37,306 bases of DNA, from assembly GCA_947503765.1 (NCBI GenBank), contig CANNFA010000014.1, positions 1 to 37,306 of the forward strand. Direction: 5' to 3'. The position numbers and the translations under genes were made by a program. The stretch comes from an uncultured Paracoccaceae bacterium. Its GTDB lineage: Bacteria; Pseudomonadota; Alphaproteobacteria; Rhodobacterales; Rhodobacteraceae. Below the pieces are notes generated by a model that was given only the letters and a program-made list of their open reading frames with translations, made no database searches and was not told where the DNA came from. Shown in pieces: positions 1 to 8,295 of the stretch (its first letter is position 1; every line of letters begins with the position of its first letter).

Positions 1-70
1 ATCCACATCAGTGTAAGCGGGTCATTTTTGGACGCCGATCACCCCGTTACGGGGTCAAAATTGCACGCCT
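1..70. mobile_element. Probable IS21-family element end (partial, at window edge)
   Basis: Two 18-base direct repeats of the form GGGTCA-N3-TTG-S-ACGCC lie at 19-36 and 52-69 (14 of 18 bases identical). Repeated GGGTCA...ACGCC blocks of this kind are typical of the multiple terminal repeats of IS21-family elements. The reading frame of the neighbouring glycosyltransferase runs into this block and stops at 47-49 inside it, which suggests insertion truncated that gene. The istA/istB genes would lie outside the window, so the family call is by resemblance only. Confidence 0.45.
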
Positions 71-880
71 GTTCACAATCAGGCCCCAGGCGCCGACAAA
101 GGGCACCGCCAGCAGGCCCAGAAGACCCATATCGAAGGCTGCGCTCTGCCGGCTGAGAAAGACACCGAGAAACAGCGAGTCGCGCAGCCCCGACCAACGG
201 CTGACCAGCAGCGGGATGTTGCGCAAGTGCCAGCATTCCATCAGCCAGCGATGCACGGGCTGCGCAGTGACATCATGGAAGACGACGGCACCGGCCGCGA
301 AGCGGGCCTCATAACCGGCGGCCAGAACGCTGTGGCCGAGATCGGTATCCTCGCCATAGAACAGATCGCAGAATGGACCGGCAAAGCCTCCGACCGCATC
401 GAACGCCGTCTTCCGATAGAAGATGTTGCAGGTCTCGAACCAGGGCGACGGGCCGGGGATATGCACGGTCTTCTCGAATAGCTGCCGCCGATGCGCGGGA
501 TTGGGATAGGTTGCGCCCTGTACGAAACCCACAGCCGGGGCGAAGGCCGCCACCCCCGCCGCAATCCAGCCCGTCTGCGGCACACAATCGTCATCGACAA
601 AGGCAAGGATCGCGCCGTTGGCCATCTGCGCCCCGAACTGCCGCGACGGGGCGGGGTCACGCCCGTTGCGGCGTGCATAGTGAATCTCGACCGGCGCCCG
701 CCGTGCAACACCGGCTACCGCTTCGTCGGTTCCATCATCGCTCCAGTTGTGGACGACATGGATTTCGAACCGATCGGTCGGATAATCCTGCGCAAGCAGC
801 CCGTCGAGACAGGCCACAAGGGACGCACACCGGTTATGGGTTGGAACGATGACGCTGACGAACGGCAAAAGCTCAGGCAT
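47..880 (-). CDS. Family 2 glycosyltransferase, 3' end probably truncated
   Basis: A 277-residue GT-A fold glycosyltransferase that would add a sugar from a nucleotide-sugar donor to a lipid-linked exopolysaccharide unit at the inner membrane. The N-terminus FVSVIVPTHNR is the usual GT2 first strand. The metal-binding acidic cluster FVDDD is at about 94-98, and an FYGEDTDLG motif near 175 matches the ED motif of inverting GT2 enzymes. Hydrophobic segments near the C-terminus suggest membrane association. I chose ATG 880 because the GT fold begins there and it overlaps the end of the flippase gene (873-880); a longer frame upstream is only the flippase read out of frame. The C-terminus ends abruptly (VNRRAILTP) inside an IS21-like terminal repeat, so the last tens of residues are probably lost. 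Donor sugar cannot be predicted. Confidence 0.8.
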   Translation of the reverse strand: MPELLPFVSVIVPTHNRCASLVACLDGLLAQDYPTDRFEIHVVHNWSDDGTDEAVAGVARRAPVEIHYARRNGRDPAPSRQFGAQMANGAILAFVDDDCVPQTGWIAAGVAAFAPAVGFVQGATYPNPAHRRQLFEKTVHIPGPSPWFETCNIFYRKTAFDAVGGFAGPFCDLFYGEDTDLGHSVLAAGYEARFAAGAVVFHDVTAQPVHRWLMECWHLRNIPLLVSRWSGLRDSLFLGVFLSRQSAAFDMGLLGLLAVPFVGAWGLIVNRRAILTP

Positions 881-2195
881 GGCGCCCCCCCCCCCTCTTT
901 GCGGCGCGCGCGCCGAGGGGCAACAACGTAGCCTGCAAGCCAAGCCTGACGCTGCACCACACGCCAATGACGATCTGCGACACGGCAAAGCCGGCCACGA
1001 CACCCATCGCAGCGCCTGTCATGCCGATAAGCGGGATGAGCACGAAGCCGGTCACGACATTGACGGCCAATCCCGCCGCCACCCCGGCCAGCGCGATGTG
1101 CGAATTGCCCGAAATGATGGCAAGTCCATTGGACAGGCCCGTCATCCCCACGGCGATCTGTGCCCCAAGCAGGAGTGTCAGAACCGTGGCCCCCGCACCG
1201 AATTCCGGCCCGAAAAGCGACAGCACGAAAGCGCCGGAGCCGAATGCACCGAATGTCATGGCCACAACGAGGGCCGTGCCGGCCCATGAACCCTCGCGGC
1301 AAAGGCGCTCGACCTCGTCCCGGTCGCCTTTCGCCCAGGCGGCGGAGATGCGCGGCGTATAGGCTGCACCCAACCCCGCCAAGACGAGTATCCCGACCGC
1401 CGCGACGCGCACCGCCGCCGAGTAGATGCCAAGTTCCGCCGGGGTCGACAGCCAGCCGAGCAGGAACAGGTCGACCCGTTCGTTGAGCGCCGCAATAACC
1501 AGGATTGTCAGCAGACCCCCGCCCGTTCCCAGCCAAAGCCGCAGACCATCCCGCATTTCTGCGGCACATCTCGGTTCGTCCCGGGCGATGAATTGCAGGC
1601 GGGCCCACAGAACGACGGCGGCAAGTGCCACGGCAAGGGCGGCCAGCGCCAGCACCGCCCGGAAATCCTGCGCGCCGCCGAAACCGAACCACAGGACGAC
1701 CAAGGCCAGCGTCGCGCCCTGGCGAACCAGGCTTTGCACGATTTCGGGTCCGGCTACATGGCCGCGCGCCTGCAAGAGCGCCACGATGCTCTGGGCCAGC
1801 GCCGCCGGCATGACGATCCAGGCGGCCCAGGGCAGGACGGTTGCCATCAGGTGGCTCTGGTCCATGACCGATGCACCAAGCAGCATCGCAACCGCGCAGA
1901 CAGTCCCCCCAAGAACTGTCAAGCCCAGGCTGGCACGGCAGAACCCCCTGAGCGCACCGAAATCGCCCCGCGCCAGGTAGTCGGGCAGAAACCGGATCGC
2001 ACCGAACGGCATCCCGCCCGAAGCCAGCACCGCGACCATGGTTCCCAGCGCGATGCCCAGGGCATAGCGTCCGAAATCCTCGGGCCCCAGCACCCGGGCC
2101 AGCACGACATTGACGGCAATGCCCAGAGCGGCGCCGCCCAGCTTGGCGAAAACCGCCATCGCCCCTGCCCCCGCCGATCCGGAATTCGCGCTCAT
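873..2195 (-). CDS. Polysaccharide flippase (Wzx/MOP superfamily)
   Basis: A 440-residue multi-pass membrane protein with about 12 hydrophobic segments. The N-terminal FAKLGGAALGIAVNVVLARVLGPEDFGRYA matches the start of polysaccharide-biosynthesis flippases, where a helix is followed by a glycine- and proline-rich loop and an FGxY motif. Such proteins move undecaprenyl-linked repeat units across the inner membrane. Its ATG overlaps the stop of the upstream export-protein remnant (ATGA at 2192-2195), and its own end overlaps the glycosyltransferase start, so the three were translationally coupled. The last codons contain an eleven-G run (885-895 on the complement): a one-base loss there would fuse the flippase in frame to the glycosyltransferase. 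Substrate is unknown. The gene itself looks intact. Confidence 0.82.
   Translation of the reverse strand: MSANSGSAGAGAMAVFAKLGGAALGIAVNVVLARVLGPEDFGRYALGIALGTMVAVLASGGMPFGAIRFLPDYLARGDFGALRGFCRASLGLTVLGGTVCAVAMLLGASVMDQSHLMATVLPWAAWIVMPAALAQSIVALLQARGHVAGPEIVQSLVRQGATLALVVLWFGFGGAQDFRAVLALAALAVALAAVVLWARLQFIARDEPRCAAEMRDGLRLWLGTGGGLLTILVIAALNERVDLFLLGWLSTPAELGIYSAAVRVAAVGILVLAGLGAAYTPRISAAWAKGDRDEVERLCREGSWAGTALVVAMTFGAFGSGAFVLSLFGPEFGAGATVLTLLLGAQIAVGMTGLSNGLAIISGNSHIALAGVAAGLAVNVVTGFVLIPLIGMTGAAMGVVAGFAVSQIVIGVWCSVRLGLQATLLPLGARAAKRGGGRHA
885..895 (-). repeat. Homopolymeric G11 tract at a gene overlap
   Basis: Eleven consecutive C on the given strand, so eleven G in the coding direction, in the last codons of the flippase. 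The tract also sits 4 bases upstream of the glycosyltransferase ATG and can act as its ribosome binding site. Loss of one G joins the flippase frame to the glycosyltransferase frame without a stop. Confidence 0.9.
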
Positions 2196-2765
2196 TTCCG
2201 CACCACCTGGATGATGTCACCCGGCAGGACGGCCATGTCCGGCTCGGCGGCGACAAGCTTCATCTCGCCGTCGCTTTGGCGGTGGATCATGTATGCCTGA
2301 GCCGCGCTATCCACGGTCACGATGCCAAGCACCTGTTCACTTACCTCCAGATCGCGGCGCGCCAGATCCAGGGCGTTGCGCGCTGCGACGGCAGTGTTCT
2401 GGGCGTCGTTCAACTCGTTCGTCAGGCCGAGCGTCCAGTCGGTTTCCAACTCGTTGATCAGACTGTCGATCATGACCAGCCGCCCTTCGGCCTCGGCCTT
2501 TTCCGAAAGAAGGCGGACCACCAGAAGCTGCGCGTTCATCAGGTCGGTCTGGCGGTTGCCAACGCGATCCTGCGTCGCCAGACCTCGCGCATTCAGCACC
2601 TCGGTCGCGGCGAGCTGTTTTTCGTACAGGGTCACGCGCCGGCGTTGCAGATCAAGCTCTTCGACCATCGAGTCGATCTGGTTCGCGACCAGGTCGCGCT
2701 GCCCCTCCAGGTTTTCGCGCTGTTGGTCCAGCCTTTCACGGCGCAGCTTTTGCACTACGGCGAGG
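2192..2765 (-). pseudogene. Polysaccharide export protein (Wza/ExoF-like), 5'-truncated remnant
   Basis: The last ~190 residues of a periplasmic/outer-membrane polysaccharide export protein. From about AKSLAVVQKLRRER the sequence is a long charged coiled-coil-like stretch, followed by a C-terminal segment ending LPGDIIQVVRK, typical of ExoF-type export proteins. The N-terminal polysaccharide-export and SLBB domains and signal peptide are absent. Upstream of about 2765 the frame continues only as the antisense of a different gene, so no genuine start exists. It sits directly upstream of, and overlaps, the flippase, showing that the three once formed an exopolysaccharide operon. Likely non-functional. 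Confidence 0.72.
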
Positions 2766-2774
2766 GATTTAGCT

Positions 2775-3227
2775 GGGGGCAGGTTATGGGTGACGAAGTT
2801 CAGAACGATGCAACATGCGTCGACCGACATTGGTGGGCGCCAGCAGACGACGAGAGGCGATCCACGGGTCACGCGCCTGGGCGCTTTCATGCGCCGTACC
2901 TGCCTTGATGAACTACCGCAGTTCTGGGATGTGCTGTGCGGTCGCCTCTCCGTGGTTGGACCACGTCCGCACCCCCTGGAGATGGAGATTGAAGGTGTGC
3001 GCGCCGATGTCGCCATTGCCAACTATCATTCCCGCCATGCGGTCCGGCCCGGAATAACCGGCCTCGCTCAAGTCCGTGGCAATTCTGGTCCGATCGAAAC
3101 TCTGGCCAAGGGTCTCGATCGAGTACGCAGTGATATCGAGTACATCGGCACCGCTTCCCTGCGCCTCGACATAAAGATCATCCTCGCTACCTTTGGCGCG
3201 GTGCTGATCCAGAAAAAGAATTACTGA
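2775..3227 (+). pseudogene. Undecaprenyl-phosphate sugar phosphotransferase (ExoY/WbaP-like), 5'-truncated remnant
   Basis: The C-terminal ~150 residues of a bacterial sugar transferase, the family that starts repeat-unit assembly by putting a sugar-1-phosphate on undecaprenyl phosphate. Clear family motifs appear in order: KFRTM, RVTRLGAFMRRTCLDELPQF, GRLSVVGPRP, YHSRHAVRPGITGLAQVRG and a closing DIKIILATFGAVL. The N-terminal membrane segment(s) and the start codon are missing: homology begins at about 2775 and immediately meets the export-protein remnant on the other strand. The 3' end is complete (stop at 3225-3227). The open frame extends upstream to 2322, but that part is antisense to the export gene. 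Likely non-functional. Confidence 0.78.
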
Positions 3228-3244
3228 CCCTCACGCAGGAGCTG

Positions 3245-3407
3245 GGCGGCTGCCCGCCGAATGCGGACCAGCGCCACCAAAGGCAGGAAGGCTGCCCGTT
3301 ATGCGGCGCCAAGGCCGCGCCACCCGGCGCGGTTTAACATCGCCCGTTCTCGCCGTCGAATAGGTTGGCCGCCCTGCCCGTCCCGAACAGTTTGCCCTGA
3401 CACCGCC
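3245..3407 (-). mobile_element. IS6-family remnant, copy 1 (ends kept, almost all transposase deleted)
   Basis: The left end (3245 onward) aligns with the left ends of the copies at 21488 and 36671. The right end at 3392-3407 reads GGCGGTGTCAGGGCAA on the complement, an inverted match to the left terminus GGCGCTGTCAGGCCAA seen at 21488. Between them the minus strand keeps only RRRERAML joined to NRAGWRGL, two short pieces of an IS6 transposase C-terminal half. At least two internal deletions have occurred. It separates the exopolysaccharide remnants from the sugar importer and ends 3 bases before that operon's last stop codon. Confidence 0.7.
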
Positions 3408-3410
3408 CCG

Positions 3411-4202
3411 CTACGCGTTCGCCGGGGTGCCCGAGACGATCGCTTCCAGCACTTCGTGCTCGTTGGTTTCCGCGACCGCAAATTCACCGACGTTTTCGCC
3501 GCGTTTGAGCACCATCACCTTGTCCCCGACCTCGAAGATGTCCGTCAGTCGATGCGAGATGATGATCTGGGCGACGTTCTGCCGTTTGAGTTCGGCCATC
3601 GTTTCGAGCAGGCGGTTGGTTGCCATGACCGAGAGGTTCGCGGTCGGCTCGTCGAGGATGACGAGTTTGGGGCCGAACGAGATCGCGCGGGCGATCGCCA
3701 CTGATTGCTGGCGGCCGCCCGACAGGCTTTCGACCTTCTGATAGACCGAGTTCACGTCCACCTTGAGGCGATCCAGCACCGCGCGCGATTCAGCATACAT
3801 TCGCTTGCGGTCCAGAAACGGGCCGCGGCGCGGCCATCGGCCAAGAAAGATGTTCTGACCGACGTCCATGTTGCCGCAGAGCGCGAAGTCCTGGTAGATC
3901 ATTTCTATGCCGCGCTCGCGGCTGTCATGCGGCGACCGAAAGTTCGTTGGCTGGCCCTCGATCAGAACCTCGCCCGAGTCGCGGTGATAGGCGCCCGACA
4001 GGATCTTCATCAGCGTCGACTTGCCCGCCGAGTTGTCACCGACGATGCCAAGAATCTCGCCGGGCGCCAGCCGGAGGTTGACGTTGTGGAGCGCCCGAAC
4101 CGGGCCGAACGACTTGCAGATGTCGCGCATGTCGATCAGGAGTTCGCCCTCCGCCGGGCGCGCCTCCGGTACGATCTCTTTCAAGCCCGGGTCGTCATCC
4201 AT
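3411..4202 (-). CDS. Sugar ABC transporter ATP-binding protein (ribose/fructose type, single domain)
   Basis: A 263-residue ATPase that would power import through the adjacent permease. The Walker A motif GDNSAGKST is at 55-63, the Q-loop region MIYQDFAL near 101, the signature LSGGRQQ at 160-166, and Walker B LVILDEPT at 180-187. GDNxAGKST and LSGGxQQ are typical of FrcA-like members of the ribose-type (CUT2) family. These often have one ATPase domain, whereas RbsA has two. ATG 4202 overlaps the end of the permease gene and has GGAGG six bases upstream. It is the last gene of a three-gene operon (binding protein, permease, ATPase), and its stop lies 3 bases from an IS6 remnant end. Cytoplasmic face of the inner membrane. 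Confidence 0.87.
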   Translation of the reverse strand: MDDDPGLKEIVPEARPAEGELLIDMRDICKSFGPVRALHNVNLRLAPGEILGIVGDNSAGKSTLMKILSGAYHRDSGEVLIEGQPTNFRSPHDSRERGIEMIYQDFALCGNMDVGQNIFLGRWPRRGPFLDRKRMYAESRAVLDRLKVDVNSVYQKVESLSGGRQQSVAIARAISFGPKLVILDEPTANLSVMATNRLLETMAELKRQNVAQIIISHRLTDIFEVGDKVMVLKRGENVGEFAVAETNEHEVLEAIVSGTPANA

Positions 4203-6504
4203 CTGGCACCTCCGCTACCTGCCGGCGGCCGCGCAGCCGGTCCTTGACGCTCGACAGGATGCGGTTCTGTCTGAACCAGATATCCGCAAGCACCGCCATG
4301 ATCAGGATCAGCCCCAGCAACACGTTGACCCAGTGCTGCGGCATGACGAACGCGGGCCCGTCACCGGGGATGATTTGCAGCGACAGGAGCGCGCGGATCA
4401 GCGCGATGACCACGGCACCCGCGATCGAGCCGATGATTGACGCATAGCCGCCAAATATCGAGCCGCCACCGATAATGACGGCGGCAATGGCATCAAGCTC
4501 TCGCAACTGACCCGCCGAGGGGTTGAAGCTGCGGAAATACGCGATGTAGATGATCCCGGCAAGAGACGCGCACATCGCCGAGAAGACCAGCGACCAGAAA
4601 CGCGTGCGCGACGTGTTGATGCCCGCGTATTCCGCCGCCCGGCGATTGCCGCCGACCGCGAGCAACATCAGGCCGATCGGCGTGAAGGCGATCACGACGC
4701 CCGCGATCACCGCGATCACCACCATGATGAGCGTCTGCACGCTGAGCGCCGCCGCGATATCGAATACAAGGCCGGATGTCGGGGCGATGTCCCAGTAGCG
4801 CAGCAGTTCGATCAGTTTGCGCCCGGTGAGGTTGAAGCCATCCGGAAAGCCCGACAATTGCCGCCCCGCAACCAGCCATGCACCAATGCCGCGCGCCATA
4901 TAGAACATGCCCAGCGTGGCGACGAAGGCGGGCAGACCAAATCGAACCACGAGCATGCCGTTGATCATGCCCGCCAGCGTTCCTGCGGCAAAGGCGACCG
5001 TTACGGCGACGACCGGGTCGGCGCCGAGGTTCTTCATCATGAAGGCCGCCGTCGCACCCGAAAGCGCCAGCACGGAGCCGACCGAAAGGTCGATATCGCC
5101 GTTCGCGATCACGAAGGTGACGCCGATGGCAAGGATGGCGACCTCGGTGAAGGCCAGCATCAGGTTGAAGGTGTTGTCGATGGAGGCCCAGAAGTCCGGC
5201 CTGAGCCAGAGCCCGACCAGCCACAAAAGCGCCGCCAGCATGACGGCGGCGGTGTTTCGGCGCAGCGCCAGCCGGCCGAAGAAGCCCGGCTCGAACGAGC
5301 GCGGCGTGACGCGCGGGCCGCGTGTCTGCACGCCGATGATGGCGACGCCGCCGAGATCCGGTTTCGGCGGCAGCGGGCGGCCACGCAGTCGCGCCCATGT
5401 CCGGCCGATCAGGTTGCGCCGCAGCACCACCGGCTCGATCAGCACGGCAAGAAGCAGGATGAGGCCGATGAAGGCCGGGACGGCGCCGGGCGGCAGTTGC
5501 GCCATGGCGTTGATCTTCATCTCGACCCCGTCAATATCGATGGTACGGGTGATCGGCACGCCCTCGCGCAGAACCTTGTCGATGATGACGACGAGGATCG
5601 CGCCGAGACAGGACCCCAGAACACGCCCCCGCCCGCCAAAGATCGACGCGCCGCCAACGATCACGGCGGCGATGGCAATAAGCTCCACGCCCTGGCCATA
5701 TTGTGAGGTGACGGCCTTATCCTGGAGGACGTTGAGGATACCCGCCAGCGTCGCGCAGATCGAGGAGATCACGAATGCGCGAATTCGCACCTTGTTGGTC
5801 CGAATGCCGGCATATTCCGCCGCGAGCGCATTGCCACCGGTGGCGTAGGTCTCGTAACCCCAACGGGTCTTGCCCAGCACCAGCGCCCCGAGGATCGCGA
5901 CGATGGCGAAGACGATGATCTGGTTGTTGAAACCAAGCCCGTTATCCTCGCCCAGTCCGAAGATCGCAAAGTCCTGCGCCTTGACGCTATAGCCGATGTT
6001 CTTGCCGCCGGTCAGTCCGAGCACGAGGCCACGGCCAATGAACAGCATGGCCAGAGTGGCAATGAAGGCGGGCACCTGTAACCAGGTGACAAGCACCCCG
6101 TTGATCAGCCCGATCGCCACTCCAAGCACCACACATATGGCAATTGCAGTGCCTGGCCCGAGGTCGAAATGCGTTGGCGCGAAGATCATCGAAAAGACGA
6201 TGGCCGACAATCCGACCGTCGAGCCGACCGAGAGGTCGAGATCGCGGTTGACTATCACGAAGGACATGCCGACCGCGATTATTCCGAAGCGGCTGGATTC
6301 CCGCAGGATTGCGAGCAATGCGTCGCTACTGCCGAAGAAACGCGGATTGATGTAGGTACCGACGGCGTAGAGGATGAGCATGAAAATGGTCAGCCCAACC
6401 TCCCAGCTGCCGAACAAGCTGTTCGGCAGCCGCTTTTCAGACATCCGGGCGAGGCGCTCAGAAATGGTAACCAAGGGTCCGCCCCGGCGTTCTGTCTGAC
6501 TCAA
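4195..6504 (-). CDS. Fused tandem-repeat permease of a ribose-type sugar ABC importer
   Basis: A 769-residue membrane protein made of two complete RbsC-like permease domains in one chain. Family landmarks occur twice: (R/G)D(L/I)DLSVGS at about 87-95 and 469-477; AAEYAGI at about 228-234 and 623-629, in the loop that contacts the ATPase; AAVI(V/I)GG-x-SIFGG at about 279-291 and 674-686. A proline-rich linker of about 50 residues (365-415) joins them. Family members are normally ~320-350 residues and work as homo- or heterodimers, so this one probably supplies both halves. The listed start is TTG, overlapping the binding-protein stop (TTGA). ATG 6444 (residue 21) is an alternative. Substrate is a sugar or polyol, not identifiable further. 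Confidence 0.85.
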   Translation of the reverse strand: MSQTERRGGPLVTISERLARMSEKRLPNSLFGSWEVGLTIFMLILYAVGTYINPRFFGSSDALLAILRESSRFGIIAVGMSFVIVNRDLDLSVGSTVGLSAIVFSMIFAPTHFDLGPGTAIAICVVLGVAIGLINGVLVTWLQVPAFIATLAMLFIGRGLVLGLTGGKNIGYSVKAQDFAIFGLGEDNGLGFNNQIIVFAIVAILGALVLGKTRWGYETYATGGNALAAEYAGIRTNKVRIRAFVISSICATLAGILNVLQDKAVTSQYGQGVELIAIAAVIVGGASIFGGRGRVLGSCLGAILVVIIDKVLREGVPITRTIDIDGVEMKINAMAQLPPGAVPAFIGLILLLAVLIEPVVLRRNLIGRTWARLRGRPLPPKPDLGGVAIIGVQTRGPRVTPRSFEPGFFGRLALRRNTAAVMLAALLWLVGLWLRPDFWASIDNTFNLMLAFTEVAILAIGVTFVIANGDIDLSVGSVLALSGATAAFMMKNLGADPVVAVTVAFAAGTLAGMINGMLVVRFGLPAFVATLGMFYMARGIGAWLVAGRQLSGFPDGFNLTGRKLIELLRYWDIAPTSGLVFDIAAALSVQTLIMVVIAVIAGVVIAFTPIGLMLLAVGGNRRAAEYAGINTSRTRFWSLVFSAMCASLAGIIYIAYFRSFNPSAGQLRELDAIAAVIIGGGSIFGGYASIIGSIAGAVVIALIRALLSLQIIPGDGPAFVMPQHWVNVLLGLILIMAVLADIWFRQNRILSSVKDRLRGRRQVAEVPDG

Positions 6505-7580
6505 TTCTCGAACCGGTTACCAACGCTGTCGACATTTTCCTTGGTCACGAGCTGCGCGCGGGTGTCGAGATTTGCAGCCGTAACGCCACGGTCGATCTGG
6601 AGATAGAGCTGCATGACCGGCCAGAACCCTTGCAGGAACGGTTGCTGTCCCAGCGAGCCGTCGAGTGCGCCCGAGCGGATCTGGTCCTGCTGCGCCAAAC
6701 CGAGGTCGAAGCCGTAGGAACAGATCTGATCGCCCAGATCGAGCTGCGCCACCGCGTTGCCAAGTGCCGGCGTCACGAACCCGTTGGCCGCAAAGGCACC
6801 AACCACGTCGCCACGCGACTCGATCAGCGAGGTGATCGAGGAAACGACATCGTTCGGATCGACGTCGACGCCGATGTTTTCCGGCCCCGCATCAACCACG
6901 AAGTCGCCAAGCTTGCCTGCTTCGTTCAGCGCCTTTACCACAGCCTCGAATGCCGCGGTTATGCGCCTGTTGACCTCGACGTTGCCCAGCGTGGTCGTGC
7001 TCGGAAAGATGATCGACCCGCTTTCCGCGCCGGAGTCGAGCACGCATTTCGCCAGCGCCTCGCCGCCGATCGCCGCGGCCGAGCTTTCCTGGCCGGTATG
7101 GCTGATCTGGTTGCGCTCATAGAGCGTCGGATCGTAGGAGTTCATTGTCGCGACAGGGATACCCTCGTCGAGAAGCTTCTTGACGATGTCGTTGTAGGCC
7201 CCGGCCTGCGGCGTCGTCAGGATCAGCCCGTCAAGCGTCGGATCCTGTATGATCTGGTTGAGGATTTCGATTTCACGCGGGATGTCGTCGACCGGCGCTT
7301 CCGATCCAAGCATCAGCAAGTTGATGCCAAGCATGTCCGCCGCGACTTTCGCGCCGACATAGGTCGGGTCGAAGAACCCGTTGCCGGCGGTGTGGGTGAC
7401 GATCGCGAAGGTCAAATGGCCATCAGCCGAGTTGAAGTCCTTCGTCCCCGGCGCCTCCTTCGCCGCCTCCTCGAAACTGTAGCCGCCGACAGCTTTGTCG
7501 AGCGCGCCGCTTTGCGCAAAAGCGTGACCACCGATCAACATCAACCCGGCCGAGGCCAGCGCGAGATCTCTCATTTTCAT
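6501..7580 (-). CDS. Periplasmic sugar-binding protein of a ribose-type ABC importer
   Basis: A 359-residue periplasmic binding protein (Peripla_BP_4 / RbsB-like fold) that delivers a sugar to the fused permease. It has a classical signal peptide with cleavage likely after AFA (about residue 22). The mature part begins with a short extension and then LTFAIVTHTAGNGFFDPTYVGAKVAA, the first strand and ligand-facing loop of the family. DGLILTTPQAG and VGAFAANGFVTPALG correspond to later conserved strands. ATG 7580 is chosen because a strong GGGAGG lies just upstream. An in-frame start at 7610 would put ten polar residues ahead of the signal peptide. First gene of the operon; a promoter candidate is at 7632-7660. 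Confidence 0.87.
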   Translation of the reverse strand: MKMRDLALASAGLMLIGGHAFAQSGALDKAVGGYSFEEAAKEAPGTKDFNSADGHLTFAIVTHTAGNGFFDPTYVGAKVAADMLGINLLMLGSEAPVDDIPREIEILNQIIQDPTLDGLILTTPQAGAYNDIVKKLLDEGIPVATMNSYDPTLYERNQISHTGQESSAAAIGGEALAKCVLDSGAESGSIIFPSTTTLGNVEVNRRITAAFEAVVKALNEAGKLGDFVVDAGPENIGVDVDPNDVVSSITSLIESRGDVVGAFAANGFVTPALGNAVAQLDLGDQICSYGFDLGLAQQDQIRSGALDGSLGQQPFLQGFWPVMQLYLQIDRGVTAANLDTRAQLVTKENVDSVGNRFEN

Positions 7581-7631
7581 GGTTGTACCCTCCCTGATTC
7601 GATAAGCCATCTGGTGTGCCTATTCGCACAG

Positions 7632-7660
7632 GCTATACTAATTTTGGCATCGGCTGGAAA
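7632..7660 (-). promoter_or_regulatory. Candidate promoter of the ribose-type importer operon
   Basis: On the complement TTTCCA (7660-7655), a 17-base spacer and TATAGC (7637-7632) resemble -35 and -10 boxes, about 50 bases upstream of the binding-protein start. It lies next to the truncated end of an IS6 remnant. Moderate match only. Confidence 0.35.
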
Positions 7661-7675
7661 GATAGCTTTCTTGAG

Positions 7676-8129
7676 TTGCCTGTAGAGCCGGCGTTCCAGA
7701 TTGGAAAATGATCATGGCCCCGGGCGTGGATGGCGGCGAAAAGCCGGCCGAACCACTGCCACCAGAACCGCGCCGTTTTGTGGCAGATATCAATGCTCCG
7801 CTCTTGCAGCAGATCCTCGACATTCCGACGCGATAGCGGGAACCGCACATGCGTCATCACCGCCGGCCGGATGATATCAGGCAACGCCTTGAGATACTGG
7901 AACGGCGCCAGTTCAGGACCGGCCGCGGCTTGACGCAGCCTCGGCCTCAGATTTCAGGCTACCCTACGCTCGAAAGCGGCGGCGCGTTTCCAGGAGCTGG
8001 CTGCCACAAGCCGGTTTTGAAGCACCCGATCAAAAACACGCCTCGCGTTGACTGAACGTCAGATCGCAGAAGTCGGCGCGCTCGAGCGGAAACAGGCGGG
8101 AAGCCTCGCAAGCCTGCCCCGACACCGCC
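7676..8129 (-). mobile_element. IS6-family remnant, copy 2 (left end lost, middle of transposase deleted)
   Basis: The complement encodes the transposase N-terminal part (FQYLKALPDIIRPAVMTHVRFPLSRRNVEDLL...ICHKTARFWWQWFGRLFAA) joined directly to the C-terminal IHA...HNHF-like region. This skips the central DDE part. The junction is at a TTCGCCGCC that would occur at both deletion ends in an intact IS6 transposase. The left terminal repeat seen in copies 1, 3, 4 and 5 is missing. The right end is uncertain: a good terminal-repeat match on the complement ends at 8129, but another partial match lies at 8000-8026. It separates the importer operon from the catabolic operon. Confidence 0.65.
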
Positions 8130-8173
8130 CAGAGGTCAGCTTTCCCATTCATGAAACCGGCACTGGCAGGATA

Positions 8174-8187
8174 TTTTGCCTGCAAAA
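8174..8187 (+). promoter_or_regulatory. Candidate operator palindrome upstream of the catabolic operon
   Basis: TTTTGC-CT-GCAAAA, a perfect 6-2-6 inverted repeat (7-2-7 with the flanking A/T). The same design, TTTTAC-GA-GTAAAA, occurs at 21434-21447 upstream of the facing amidohydrolase/aminotransferase unit. The obvious candidate to bind both is the IclR protein encoded at 18200-19108; that is an inference. A TTGACC at 8195-8200 could be a -35 box, but I see no convincing -10. The rest of 8130-8378 holds only a hairpin. Confidence 0.45.
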
Positions 8188-8295
8188 TGGTGCATTGACC
8201 CATGATATTAATTGTGTACTGCTACCGCTCAGATCAAACGATGTCTTGCGCGTTGAGGTTCTGGTTGTTCGAGTGCCGGACGGTGTTTGTATGCT

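Noticed and set aside
715-2256. A 513-codon minus-strand frame across the flippase
   Set aside because: Composition is low-complexity Arg/Gly-rich and it overlaps the real flippase frame; no motifs.
2322-2774. Upstream half of the plus-strand frame containing the sugar transferase remnant
   Set aside because: It is antisense to the export-protein remnant and shows no sugar-transferase similarity before about 2775.
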